The notes: generated by a model from the sequence alone, not told the origin. A DNA stretch of 16,603 nt from DASPXY01 sp038227745 (GCA_038227745.1 JBBRPS010000122.1:1-16603); one strand, 5' to 3'. Shown: positions 1-8,040, counted from the stretch's first letter. Numbers and translations are program-made.

Positions 1-66
1 CTGAAAGCTGGACGATCTCGTAAGCCGGCTGGTCCTGCACCCCGGTCTGGGAACGGCCGGCGTAAG
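1..66. repeat. Direct repeat, copy 1 (partner at 215-281)
   Basis: Positions 1-50 are identical to 215-264. The match then continues to 66 and 281 with one extra C in the second copy (position 265). A 23-bp core beginning TAAGCCGGCTGGTCC occurs three times, at 21-43, 235-257 and 278-300. The repeat lies in non-coding DNA upstream of the sulfotransferase gene. No transposase or other coding signal accompanies it. Confidence 0.9.
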
Positions 67-81
67 AGATCGTCCAGCTTT
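4..81. repeat. Inverted repeat with 15-bp arms 4-18 and 67-81
   Basis: The arm AAAGCTGGACGATCT at 4-18 is the exact reverse complement of 67-81. The 48-base interval contains the TAAGCCGGC core. The second direct-repeat copy at 215 has the left arm but not the right arm. The structure could be a terminator of an upstream gene outside the window or the end of a small repeated element. No target-site duplication was recognised. Confidence 0.8.
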
Positions 82-97
82 CCGCTGTTGTGGGGTC

Positions 98-201
98 AGG
101 GGTTACGGCGAGGGGAACGGCACGGAGGGCAGGCACGAGGGCCTAGCGAACTCTGCCGTAGCCCCCTCCTTTTCGGCGTAAGCTGCCTCGCCGTAACCCC
201 T
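98..201. repeat. Inverted repeat with 16-bp arms 98-113 and 186-201
   Basis: The arm AGGGGTTACGGCGAGG at 98-113 is the exact reverse complement of 186-201. It encloses 72 bases with no credible gene. Part of the left arm, TCAGGGGTTA (96-105), is complementary a second time to 209-218. The stretch 1-443 holds no supported gene: open frames here run through the inverted repeats on both strands and have no ribosome binding site. Confidence 0.8.
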
Positions 202-214
202 TAGCCTATAACCC

Positions 215-281
215 CTGAAAGCTGGACGATCTCGTAAGCCGGCTGGTCCTGCACCCCGGTCTGGCGAACGGCCGGCGTAAG
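215..281. repeat. Direct repeat, copy 2 (partner at 1-66)
   Basis: This is the second copy of the 66/67-base repeat, preserved over its full length except for the inserted C at 265. Its right half runs straight into the long hairpin at 261-342, so the direct and inverted repeats overlap as a mosaic. Confidence 0.9.
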
Positions 282-342
282 CCGGCTGGTCCTGCACCCC
301 ACTTGGGGGAGGACCAGCCGGCTTACACCGGCCGTTCGCCAG
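261..342. repeat. Long hairpin, 33-bp arms 261-293 and 310-342, one mismatch
   Basis: The arm starting CTGGCGAACGGCCGGC at 261 is the reverse complement of 310-342 at 32 of 33 positions. The 16-base loop contains a further CCCC/GGGG pair (297-300 with 305-308). It lies about 20 bases upstream of the putative promoter of the sulfotransferase gene and has no T-tract. It could be a cruciform, a repeat element or a terminator. The sequence does not decide between these. Confidence 0.88.
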
Positions 343-364
343 CAGCTCGTTCCCCGAACTCGCC

Positions 365-392
365 TTGCGTCCTCCCGGCACATCTCGATAAT
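365..392 (+). promoter_or_regulatory. Putative sigma70-like promoter of the sulfotransferase gene
   Basis: TTGCGT at 365-370 and GATAAT at 387-392 are separated by 16 bases. Transcription would start near position 399 and give a leader of about 45 bases before the GTG start at 444. The -10 box matches TATAAT at five of six positions. Confidence 0.5.
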
Positions 393-443
393 TCACAGTT
401 CCCCCGCCCGCCCGGCCGTTCCAGGAGAGCAAGGAGGCCCTCC

Positions 444-1394
444 GTGTACGTCTTCTGCGTCGGCATGTACCGCTCGGGCTCGACCTGGCAGTACGACGTC
501 GTCAGCCGTCTGCTGGAAAGCCATCGCGGCGGTCGCCGCCTCGGCTTCGTCACCGGGGAAGAATTCGCCCACCTTCCGGGCGTCGCCGACAGCTGGCAGA
601 TCCTCAAGGCCCACGACCAACACCCCGCCTTCGCCGTCGCCCTCGCCGATGGCCGCGCCCTCGCCGTCTACTCCTTCCGCGACGTGCGCGATGTCGCCTA
701 CTCCCTCCTGCACAAGCTCCGCGGCAGCTTCGAGGACATCGTGGAGCGCGAACAGTTCCTGCACCTGGTCCTGGCCAACGACGCCTTCTGGGCGGCCCGG
801 CCGCGCACCCTCTGCCAGCGCTACGAGGACCTCATGGCGCGGCCCGCCGCCGCGGTCGGGCAGCTCGCCGCCCACCTCGGCGTCGCGCTCGCGCCGAACG
901 AGGCGCAGACCGTGGCGGAGGAGTTCTCGCTGAAGGCGAACCTGTGGCGGACGATCGAGCTGGCCAACCGGCTGCGCGACGAGGGCGTCGATCTGGAGGA
1001 TCCGACCAACGCGCTGCACTGGGACGGTGAGACGCTGCTGCACTGGGACCACATCCGCGAGGGCCGCGTGGGCGGCTGGCGCACCGAGGCCACGCCGCGC
1101 GAGGTGGCGGTGCTGGCCGGTCTCTGCGGCGCCTGGCTGGTGGCGCGCGGGTACGAGCCCGACACGGGGTGGGCACTGCCGGCGCTGGACCACTTCCGCC
1201 GCGAGCTGGCGGCGGCCCAGCACGCCCTGGGCGCGGCGCGAGCGGAGCTGACGCGGCGGACGCAGCAGCTCGACGAGGTCAAGCAGCTCGGGCCGGTCGC
1301 GCTGGGGCTGGCGCGGTGCGTCCACGACCTGTCCGTCCGCTACCCGCGCCTGTCGGCGACGCTGAAGCGCCTCCTCGGCCCACTGGCCCGATGA
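444..1394 (+). CDS. P-loop sulfotransferase family protein with C-terminal coiled coil
   Basis: This is a probable PAPS-dependent sulfotransferase of 316 residues, expected to transfer a sulfuryl group from PAPS to an unknown acceptor in the cytoplasm. The 5'-phosphosulfate-binding loop is GMYRSGSTWQYD at residues 7-18. The 3'-phosphate-binding region is SFRDVRDVAYS at 77-87, with Arg79 and Ser87. RYEDLMARP lies at about 127-135, and REGRVGGWR at about 205-213 resembles the late sulfotransferase motif. Residues about 250-285 are Ala/Leu/Glu/Arg-rich and likely form a coiled coil, which is not part of the catalytic fold. The start is GTG at 444, with AAGGAGG at 431-437 six bases upstream. A longer frame from 303 would place coding sequence through the hairpin and is rejected. 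The acceptor cannot be told from sequence, and neighbouring genes give no clear hint. Confidence 0.85.
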   Translation: MYVFCVGMYRSGSTWQYDVVSRLLESHRGGRRLGFVTGEEFAHLPGVADSWQILKAHDQHPAFAVALADGRALAVYSFRDVRDVAYSLLHKLRGSFEDIVEREQFLHLVLANDAFWAARPRTLCQRYEDLMARPAAAVGQLAAHLGVALAPNEAQTVAEEFSLKANLWRTIELANRLRDEGVDLEDPTNALHWDGETLLHWDHIREGRVGGWRTEATPREVAVLAGLCGAWLVARGYEPDTGWALPALDHFRRELAAAQHALGAARAELTRRTQQLDEVKQLGPVALGLARCVHDLSVRYPRLSATLKRLLGPLAR

Positions 1395-1424
1395 TCCCCG
1401 CCCGGCGGCGGCACGGGGGTGCGT

Positions 1425-1490
1425 TATAGTGGAGATGATGTGGCCGGAAGAGAGGTCCCCCTTTTTTTTCGGCCCCCGGGTTCTTAAGAA
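1425..1490 (+). promoter_or_regulatory. AT-rich leader with possible -10 box, T-tract and palindrome
   Basis: The 135-base gap between the sulfotransferase and methyltransferase genes contains TATAGT at 1425-1430, eight T residues at 1462-1469 and the perfect 10-bp palindrome TTCTTAAGAA at 1481-1490. No good -35 box sits at the right distance from TATAGT. The T-tract has no strong stem before it, so it is not called a terminator. The region probably holds the control elements of the methyltransferase gene, but none can be assigned firmly. Confidence 0.3.
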
Positions 1491-1529
1491 AGTGACATAT
1501 ACCCGGTATCTCTACTCGAGCGAAGACTC

Positions 1530-2255
1530 ATGAACCCTTTCGTCTCCCGCCCTCCCAGCCCCCCTCAGTCGCGGCGCAACGGCCTGAAGAGTGTCATCGA
1601 GTCGAAAAAACTCCGGCGGCAGTCGTTCCTCGATTACCGCCGTTTCATCGAGGGCCATTACGACGGCCTGGCCGGCAAGCTGACCGGCCTGACCGGCCTG
1701 GTCACCGGCCACGAGGCGCTGGCCGGCCGCCTCATCCGCCGCGACGCCTTCGACGTCCGCGGCTGCAAGCGCATCCTCGACGCCGGCTGCGGCAACGGCC
1801 GTTACACCCGCTTCCTCCTCCGCGAGGCTGACCCCGACGCCCTCATCACCGCCTTCGACCTGTCGCAGCGCATGCTCAAGCGCGCCCGCCACCGCCTGCA
1901 CTCGCCGCGCGTCACCCACGTCGCCGCCGACCTGACCCGGCTGCCCTACCCCGACAGTACGTTCGACGCCGGTGTGTGCGGCTGGGTACTGGAGCACTTG
2001 CCCGACCCGATCCCCGGCCTGCGCGAGCTGGCGCGCGTGCTGCGGTCCGGCGCCAGGCTGCTGCTGCTGGTCACCGAGGACACGCTGACGGGGTCGATGT
2101 GCAGCCGCATGTGGCACTGCCGTACGCACAACCGCGCCGAGCTGCGCCGCCTGTGCGGGCAGTGCGGCCTGCGCTGGGAGCGGCCGCTGTGGTTCAGCCG
2201 CCTGCACGCCCTGCTGCGCCTGGGCGGCATCATCGTCGAGCTGCGGCGCGAGTGA
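1530..2255 (+). CDS. Class I SAM-dependent methyltransferase
   Basis: The 241-residue protein has a Methyltransf_11-type Rossmann core. SAM-binding motif I is ILDAGCGNG at residues 82-90. The acidic second strand is AFDLS at 108-112, and the motif region ADLTRLPYPDSTFD at 133-146 is followed by VLEHLPDP at 153-160, as in ubiquinone- or SAM-dependent small-molecule methyltransferases. The first 75 residues are basic and may form a substrate-binding cap. The C-terminal 50 residues are less conserved. The ATG at 1530 has no clear Shine-Dalgarno sequence, which is common in this sort of genome. A long hairpin and then hemG follow on the same strand, but nothing in the protein specifically points to a porphyrin substrate. 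The substrate is unknown. Confidence 0.85.
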   Translation: MNPFVSRPPSPPQSRRNGLKSVIESKKLRRQSFLDYRRFIEGHYDGLAGKLTGLTGLVTGHEALAGRLIRRDAFDVRGCKRILDAGCGNGRYTRFLLREADPDALITAFDLSQRMLKRARHRLHSPRVTHVAADLTRLPYPDSTFDAGVCGWVLEHLPDPIPGLRELARVLRSGARLLLLVTEDTLTGSMCSRMWHCRTHNRAELRRLCGQCGLRWERPLWFSRLHALLRLGGIIVELRRE

Positions 2256-2264
2256 ACCGTCCCC

Positions 2265-2319
2265 AAGCCCACGAGCCTACCCCGTGGGTCTCCTTCCCAC
2301 GAGGTAGGCCCGTGGGCTT
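2265..2319. repeat. Intergenic hairpin, 24-bp arms, of the AAGCCCAC...GTGGGCTT family
   Basis: Arms 2265-2288 and 2296-2319 are complementary at 22 of 24 positions around a seven-base loop. The outer ends are AAGCCCACG and CGTGGGCTT. The structure fills the gap between the methyltransferase stop and the hemG ATG, ending five bases before the ATG. It may terminate the upstream transcript, control hemG translation, or be a REP-like repeat. Related ends occur at 3730-3757, 10291-10353 and 15528-15559. Confidence 0.85.
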
Positions 2320-2324
2320 TCGTC

Positions 2325-3719
2325 ATGCCAAAAGTCGTCATCGTCGGCGCCGGCATTTCCGGCCTCGCCACCGCCTACCGCCTGCAGCAGCTCCTGCCCG
2401 GCGCCGAGGTCGCCGTCCTCGAACAGCGCGACCGCCCCGGCGGCACCGTCTGGACCGAGCGGCACGACGGCTTCCAGGTCGAGACCGGGCCGAACGGCTT
2501 CCTCGACACCAAGCCGGCCACGCTCGCCCTCTGTCGCGACCTGGGCCTGGGCGACCGCCTGATCGCAGGCAGCGATGCCGCGCAGAAGAACCGCTACCTC
2601 TTCCTCGGCGACCGCCTCCGGCCGCTGCCCGGCGGCCTGCTCGCCTTCCTCCGCAGCGACCTGTTGAGCTGGCGCGGCAAGCTCGGCCTGCTCCTCGAAC
2701 GCTTCCGCCGCAGCCGCAACAGGCCGGCCGACGAGTCGATCGACGCCTTCGCCCGGCGCCGCGCCGGCAAGGAAGTCGCGGAGGTCTTCGCCGACGCCCT
2801 GGTCACGGGCATCCACGCGGGCGATCCCGCTCTCCTCAGCATCCGCGCCGCCTTCCCGCGCCTCGCCGCCCTGGAGCGCGAGCACGGCAGCGTCGTCAAG
2901 GGCCTGTCGGCGGCGGCGCGGCAGCGGCGGGCCGAGGCGAAGCAGCGCGGCGAGGTCCCCCAGCGCCCGGGTCGCATGTGGTCCTTCCGCGAGGGACTAC
3001 GTCTGATGATCGAGGTGCTGCAAGAGCGGCTGACCGTCAAGCCGCTGCTCGACGTCGAGGTGCGGTCGGTCGCCCGGCAGGAGGGCGGCAGCCCGGCGTG
3101 GGTCGTCGCCGCGGAGGGGCGTGATCGCTGGACCGCGGACGCCGTGGTGCTGGCCTGCCCCGCGTACCGCCAGGCCGGCGTGCTGGCCGACCTGGACGGC
3201 GAGCTGTCGGGGCTGATCGCCGGTATTCCGTACAACCGCGTGGCGGTCATCGCGCTCGGCTACCGCCGCGCGGACGTGCCGGGGGGACTGGACGGCTTCG
3301 GCTTCATCGCCCCACAGCGGCTGCGGCGCGACGTGCTCGGCGTGCAGTGGTGCTCGTCGATCTACCCCGACCGGGCCGCGCCGGGGACGGTGCTGCTGCG
3401 GGCGATGTGCGGCGGCTGGCACCGGCCCGAGGTCGCCGGCTGGGACGAGCCGCGCCTGCTGGAGGCGGTGCGTGCCGAGCTGCGCCTGGCGATGGGGATC
3501 GCGGCGGCGCCGGTGTTCCACCGCGTCATCCGCTGGGAACGAGCCATCCCGCAGTACCACGTCGGCCACCTGGAGCGCGTCGCCCGCATCGAGACCGCCG
3601 CCGCCCGCCACCCCGGCCTGTTCCTCACGGGCAACGCCTACCACGGCGTCGCCCTGAACGACTGCACCGAGCAGGCGGAGCTGATCGCCGCGCGGGTCAA
3701 GGGATACCTCGGGGGATAG
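2325..3719 (+). CDS. hemG: Protoporphyrinogen oxidase, oxygen-dependent HemY type
   Basis: This FAD enzyme oxidises protoporphyrinogen IX (or coproporphyrinogen III in some lineages) to the porphyrin, a late step of heme synthesis. The 464-residue length is usual for the family, which is called hemG in some annotations and hemY in others. The N-terminal dinucleotide-binding motif is VVIVGAGISGLATAY at residues 4-18, followed by the acidic strand end VLEQRDRPGGT at 31-41 and ETGPNGFLDTKP at 53-64. REHGSVVKGL lies at about 185-194. The typical C-terminal FAD-binding signature is FLTGNAYHGVALNDC at 433-447. The ATG at 2325 is fixed by the immediate GxGxxG motif. It has no free Shine-Dalgarno sequence, because the preceding hairpin ends five bases upstream. 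No other heme gene is in the window, so it appears to stand alone. Confidence 0.92.
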   Translation: MPKVVIVGAGISGLATAYRLQQLLPGAEVAVLEQRDRPGGTVWTERHDGFQVETGPNGFLDTKPATLALCRDLGLGDRLIAGSDAAQKNRYLFLGDRLRPLPGGLLAFLRSDLLSWRGKLGLLLERFRRSRNRPADESIDAFARRRAGKEVAEVFADALVTGIHAGDPALLSIRAAFPRLAALEREHGSVVKGLSAAARQRRAEAKQRGEVPQRPGRMWSFREGLRLMIEVLQERLTVKPLLDVEVRSVARQEGGSPAWVVAAEGRDRWTADAVVLACPAYRQAGVLADLDGELSGLIAGIPYNRVAVIALGYRRADVPGGLDGFGFIAPQRLRRDVLGVQWCSSIYPDRAAPGTVLLRAMCGGWHRPEVAGWDEPRLLEAVRAELRLAMGIAAAPVFHRVIRWERAIPQYHVGHLERVARIETAAARHPGLFLTGNAYHGVALNDCTEQAELIAARVKGYLGG

Positions 3720-3729
3720 GCAGGATTCA

Positions 3730-3757
3730 AAGCCCACCCGTTGCAACGGGTGGGCTT
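3730..3757. repeat. Perfect 28-bp palindrome after hemG
   Basis: The sequence beginning AAGCCCACCCGTTGC at 3730 equals its own reverse complement over all 28 bases. It starts 10 bases after the hemG stop. As RNA it would form a strong hairpin, a plausible terminator although no T-tract follows. Its ends, AAGCCCACC and GGTGGGCTT, match the other intergenic hairpins in this window. Confidence 0.88.
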
Positions 3758-3893
3758 GAGCCCGGTCAGGGAGACGGCACTGCGTTTGCCACTCTGCCCT
3801 TTTTGGAGCGGCCGTCTATCCGGCACAGGTTGTCTCCGCCGTGCAGCCGGCGGTTGTCTTCTCGAAATCTCCTCTCGCTCCGGAGGCGCCCTG

Positions 3894-3902
3894 TGTTACC
3901 AT
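3894..3902 (+). promoter_or_regulatory. Possible extended -10 promoter of glgC
   Basis: TGTTACCAT at 3894-3902 fits an extended -10 element (TG, one base, then TACCAT). No convincing -35 box lies 16-18 bases upstream. It would give a leader of about 43 bases before the glgC ATG. The rest of 3720-3951 holds the palindrome, plus two GGTTGTCT copies at 3828-3835 and 3852-3859 whose role is unknown. Confidence 0.35.
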
Positions 3903-3951
3903 CGTCGGAGGGGAGGATTCGTTCCCGACTGGCCTTAACGGACCCGCGATC

Positions 3952-5238
3952 ATGGACAGTGTCCTCAGCCTGATTCTCGGCGGCGGCCGCGGCACCCGGC
4001 TGTACCCGTTGACGATGCTGCGCAGCAAACCGGCCGTCCCGATCGCCGGCAAGTACCGCCTCATCGACATCCCGATCAGCAACTGCATCAACGGCGGCAT
4101 GAACCGCGTGTACGTCCTGACGCAGTTCCTGAGCGTGAGCCTGCACCGCCACATCGCGAACACGTACAAGTTCGACCCCTTCAGCCGCGGCTTCGTGGAG
4201 GTGCTGGCCGCCCAGCAGACAAACGAGACCGCCGACTGGTACCTGGGCACCGCCGACGCCGTCCGCCAGAACATCCGCTACGTCCACGAGGATCCCTGCA
4301 CCGACGTGCTGGTGCTGTCCGGCGACCAGCTCTACCGCATGGACTTCGGCCAGCTCCTGCGCACTCACCGCGAGACGAAGGCCGACGTCACCATCGCCGT
4401 CCTGCCCGTCTCCGCCGAGCAGTCGAGCGGCTTCGGCATCATGCGCCTCGACGACACCGGGCGCATCATCGGCTTCGTGGAGAAGCCCAAGACGGCGGAG
4501 CAACTGGAGCCGATGCGGACGCCGGCGGAGTGGATCGAGCGCCGCGGCGTCCCGAGCAAGGGCCGGCATTACCTCGCGAGCATGGGCATCTACCTGTTCA
4601 CGCGCGAGGCGCTGTTCAACCTCCTCAACGCGCCGCCGCTCGCGACCGACTTCGGCAAGGAGATCTTCCCGCGGAGCATTCACACGCACAAGGTGCAGGC
4701 GCACCTGTTCGATGGCTACTGGGAGGACGTGGGCACGGTCAAGGCGTACCACGAGGCGAGCCTGGCGCTGGCCGGCGACGACCCGCCGTTCGACTTCCAC
4801 AGCCCCGAGGGCGTCATTTACACGCGCATGCGCTACCTGCCGGCCTCGCGGATCAGTGCCGCCACGCTGGAGCAGTGCCTGGTGAGCGACGGCTGCGTGG
4901 TGTTGTCGGGGACGCGGCTCACGAACAGCGTCATCGGCGTGCGGACGCACATCGGCCACGACGCCGTCATCCGCGACACGGTCCTCCTCGGCGCCGATAA
5001 CTACGAGACGGACGCGGAGCGTGCGGACAACCGCCGGCGCGGCATCCCCGACATCGGCGTCGGCAACGGCACGGTGATCGAGAATGCCATCCTCGACAAG
5101 GACTGCCGCGTTGGCTCCAACGTGCGCATCGTCAACAAGAACAAGGTGAGCGAGGCCGAGGGGGAGAACTACGTGATCCGCGAGGGCATCGTCGTCATCC
5201 CCAAGGGGGCGACGGTGATGGACGGGACCGTGATCTGA
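3952..5238 (+). CDS. glgC: Glucose-1-phosphate adenylyltransferase (ADP-glucose pyrophosphorylase)
   Basis: The enzyme makes ADP-glucose and pyrophosphate from ATP and glucose 1-phosphate, the committed step of bacterial glycogen synthesis, in the cytoplasm. The 428-residue protein has an N-terminal nucleotidyltransferase domain: ILGGGRGTRLYPLT at 8-21, KPAVPIAGKYRLIDIPISNC at 26-45, WYLGTADAVRQN at 97-108 and GDQLYRMD at 124-131 with the likely catalytic Asp125. EKP at 177-179 and GYWEDVGT at 255-262 complete the site. The C-terminal part, about 310-428, is a left-handed beta-helix with hexapeptide-like repeats. The wording of the motifs is closer to cyanobacterial and plant enzymes than to E. 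coli GlgC. The start is the ATG at 3952. A longer GTG frame from 3841 adds residues not seen in the family. No other glg gene is adjacent. Confidence 0.95.
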   Translation: MDSVLSLILGGGRGTRLYPLTMLRSKPAVPIAGKYRLIDIPISNCINGGMNRVYVLTQFLSVSLHRHIANTYKFDPFSRGFVEVLAAQQTNETADWYLGTADAVRQNIRYVHEDPCTDVLVLSGDQLYRMDFGQLLRTHRETKADVTIAVLPVSAEQSSGFGIMRLDDTGRIIGFVEKPKTAEQLEPMRTPAEWIERRGVPSKGRHYLASMGIYLFTREALFNLLNAPPLATDFGKEIFPRSIHTHKVQAHLFDGYWEDVGTVKAYHEASLALAGDDPPFDFHSPEGVIYTRMRYLPASRISAATLEQCLVSDGCVVLSGTRLTNSVIGVRTHIGHDAVIRDTVLLGADNYETDAERADNRRRGIPDIGVGNGTVIENAILDKDCRVGSNVRIVNKNKVSEAEGENYVIREGIVVIPKGATVMDGTVI

Positions 5239-5277
5239 GAGGCTGGAGCACGAGTGTCGAATCCTCCCGGCATTTTC

Positions 5278-5306
5278 TTGCCACCCGCCCCGCGCCCGGG
5301 TATAAG
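5278..5306 (+). promoter_or_regulatory. Sigma70-like promoter of the Gfo/Idh/MocA gene
   Basis: TTGCCA at 5278-5283 and TATAAG at 5301-5306 are separated by exactly 17 bases. Both boxes match the consensus at most positions. Transcription would begin near 5313, about 45 bases before the ATG at 5359. Its presence makes the gene independent of glgC. Confidence 0.7.
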
Positions 5307-5358
5307 CGCATTAGCCACCATGAACTCGCTCGCCCGCGCCTCACTGAAAGGACCCGCC

Positions 5359-6804
5359 ATGACTCGTCAGAGCCGCCGCGACTTCTTCAAGACCACCCTC
5401 GCCACCGCCGCCACCATCACCATCGCCGGCACCAAGTCGTCCGGCCGCGTCCTCGGCGCCAACGAAACCATCCGCGTCGGCGTCGCCGGCATCCACGGCC
5501 GCGGCAGCAGCCACATCAACGCCTTCGCCGGCATGCCGAACGTCCAGGTCACCTACCTCATCGACCCCGACACCCGCACCTTCGCCGGCCGCGCCCGCCA
5601 GGTCCAGGCCCGCGGCGGCAACATGCCGCGCACCGTCCAGGACATTCGCCGTGCCCTCGAGGACCGTAACGTCGATGCCATCTCCATCGCCACGCCCAAT
5701 CACTGGCACGCCCTCATGACCATCTGGGCCTGCCAGGCCGGCAAGGACGTCTACGTTGAGAAGCCGTGCAGCCACAACGTCCACGAGGGCCGCATCGCCG
5801 TGGACATGGCCCGCCGCCACAACCGCATCGTCCAGCATGGCACCCAGAGCCGCAGCTCGGGGTTCGCCAACGTCATCGACGTCGTGCGCTCCGGCCAGCT
5901 CGGCCGGCTCCTCGTCGCCCGCGGCCTGTGCTACAAGCCGCGCCGCAGCATCGGCTCCCGGCCGAACGCCATGCCGCCCACCGAGGTCGATTTCAACCTC
6001 TGGCTCGGGCCGGCGCAGCAGCGGCCGTTCCACGCCAACCTCGTCCACTACAACTGGCACTGGTTCTGGGACTTCGGCAACGGCGACATCGGCAACCAGG
6101 GCGTCCACGAAATGGACAAGGCCCGCTGGGGCATCGCCGGTGCGGCCCTGCCGCGCAGCGTCGTCTGCCTCGGCGGTCGCTTCGGCTACACCGACCAGGG
6201 CGAGACGCCCAACACCCAGGTCGCCGTCTTCGACTACGGCCAGACGCAGCTCATCTTCGAGGTGCGCGGCCTGGACACGCCGGCGTACCAGGGCCAGCGC
6301 GTCGGCAACATTTTCCACCTGGAAGGGGGCACGATCGCGGGCAACCAGTTCTTCCCGCGCGGCTCCGACCGGGCGGCGCCGCTGCCGCGCGTGCAGCAGC
6401 CCGCCCGGCGCGGTCCCGGCGGCACCGACCACTTCGCCAACTTCATCGCCGCGGTGCGCAGCCGCCGGACGCAGGATCTGAACGCCGACATCCTCGAAGG
6501 GCACTACTCCAGCGCCCTGTGCCACCTGGCGAACATCTCGTACCGCCTGGGCGAGCAGGTGCCGTTCAACCGTCAGGGGGCCAGGCCGCTCGGCGACAAC
6601 CGCGAGGCGGTCGAGACGCTGGCGCGCATGGAGGAGCACCTGCGCGGCGTCGGCGTGCGGTTGGAGGACACGACGTACCGCGTCGGCCGGCGGCTGGTGC
6701 TGGAGGGGAACACGGAGCGCTTCCAGAACAACGACGAGGCGAACCGACTGCTGACGCGGCAGTATCGCCAGGGGTTCGCGGTGCCGGAGCGCGTCCAGGG
6801 TTGA
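5359..6804 (+). CDS. Tat-exported Gfo/Idh/MocA family oxidoreductase
   Basis: This 481-residue NAD(P)-dependent sugar or sugar-derivative dehydrogenase is probably exported folded to the periplasm. The N-terminus has a twin-arginine motif, SRRDFFKTT at 5-13, followed by an Ala/Thr-rich hydrophobic stretch to about residue 24. The nucleotide-binding fold starts at IRVGVAGIHGRG (38-49), a variant of GxGxxG. ATPNHWHA lies at 111-118, and the family signature EKPCSHN at 134-140 carries the catalytic-type Lys135. GDIGNQGVHEMDKARW at 242-257 is the usual late motif of the planctomycete-type members. The start at 5359 has GAAAGGA at 5346-5352 and keeps the twin-arginine motif near the N-terminus. 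The substrate is unknown. The nearby aldo/keto reductase and secreted hydrolase suggest glycan or sugar breakdown, but this is only contextual. Confidence 0.9.
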   Translation: MTRQSRRDFFKTTLATAATITIAGTKSSGRVLGANETIRVGVAGIHGRGSSHINAFAGMPNVQVTYLIDPDTRTFAGRARQVQARGGNMPRTVQDIRRALEDRNVDAISIATPNHWHALMTIWACQAGKDVYVEKPCSHNVHEGRIAVDMARRHNRIVQHGTQSRSSGFANVIDVVRSGQLGRLLVARGLCYKPRRSIGSRPNAMPPTEVDFNLWLGPAQQRPFHANLVHYNWHWFWDFGNGDIGNQGVHEMDKARWGIAGAALPRSVVCLGGRFGYTDQGETPNTQVAVFDYGQTQLIFEVRGLDTPAYQGQRVGNIFHLEGGTIAGNQFFPRGSDRAAPLPRVQQPARRGPGGTDHFANFIAAVRSRRTQDLNADILEGHYSSALCHLANISYRLGEQVPFNRQGARPLGDNREAVETLARMEEHLRGVGVRLEDTTYRVGRRLVLEGNTERFQNNDEANRLLTRQYRQGFAVPERVQG

Positions 6805-6813
6805 GGAAGGGAC

Positions 6814-6857
6814 GTTTAGCCGCGAGCGGTGAGCCAGATCCCGCTGCGCGGCTAAAC
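6814..6857. terminator. Hairpin downstream of the Gfo/Idh/MocA gene
   Basis: GTTTAGCCGCG at 6814-6824 pairs exactly with CGCGGCTAAAC at 6847-6857, and AGCGG at 6825-6829 with CCGCT at 6841-6845 extends the stem. It begins 10 bases after the stop codon and lies between convergent genes, so it is probably a terminator. No T-tract follows. The same GTTTAGCCGCG 11-mer occurs at 10235-10245 after the hydrolase gene. Confidence 0.65.
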
Positions 6858-6870
6858 AAGGTAGAACCGG

Positions 6871-6909
6871 CTTGCCGTTTAGCGCTCCCCGTGAGCGCGA
6901 AACCGCAAG
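6871..6909. terminator. Second hairpin between the convergent genes
   Basis: CTTGCCGTTTAGCGCTC at 6871-6887 pairs with 6893-6909 at 15 of 17 positions around a short loop. It is the nearer of the two hairpins to the end of the minus-strand aldo/keto reductase gene and may terminate that transcript. The remaining 41 bases up to the stop at 6951 show nothing. Confidence 0.55.
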
Positions 6910-6950
6910 CCAGCTACGCCGCGAGTAGAGGAAACCGAGGCCCGGAAAGC

Positions 6951-7952
<1,002 letters not shown>

Positions 7953-8011
7953 GGCAGCGGTTCCCCCTGTCTCCGGGTCTGTTTCGGCACAGCACGCGGT
8001 CATCTTATTGG

Positions 8012-8040
8012 TTGACGACCGCGCAGCGCTGGCGTACGCT
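8012..8040 (+). promoter_or_regulatory. Sigma70-like promoter of the secreted hydrolase gene
   Basis: TTGACG at 8012-8017 and TACGCT at 8035-8040 are separated by exactly 17 bases. The start point would be near 8047, about 41 bases before the ATG at 8088. The corresponding minus-strand promoter for the divergent aldo/keto reductase was not clear. TAAGAT (reverse complement of 8003-8008) is a candidate -10 box without a good -35 partner. Confidence 0.7.

Noticed and set aside
1..342. CRISPR array
   Set aside because: Repeat copies are unevenly spaced, of different lengths, and overlap inverted repeats. There are no regular spacers and no cas genes.
1..342. Complete insertion sequence or MITE
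   Set aside because: No transposase, and no matching terminal inverted repeats with a target duplication could be defined. Kept only as repeats.
103..432. Minus-strand open frame of about 109 residues
   Set aside because: It runs through three inverted repeats, has no ribosome binding site and no recognisable domain.
303..443. N-terminal extension of the sulfotransferase from position 303
   Set aside because: It would encode 47 extra low-complexity residues through a hairpin and the promoter. AAGGAGG at 431-437 with GTG at 444 puts the phosphate-binding loop at its usual place near the N-terminus.
1462..1469. Rho-independent terminator at the T-tract after the sulfotransferase gene
   Set aside because: No stable stem lies directly upstream of the eight T residues.
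1681..1715. Short tandem repeat (ACCGGCCTG units) as a separate element
   Set aside because: It encodes LTGLTGLVTG inside the methyltransferase gene, in frame, and looks like ordinary local coding repetition.
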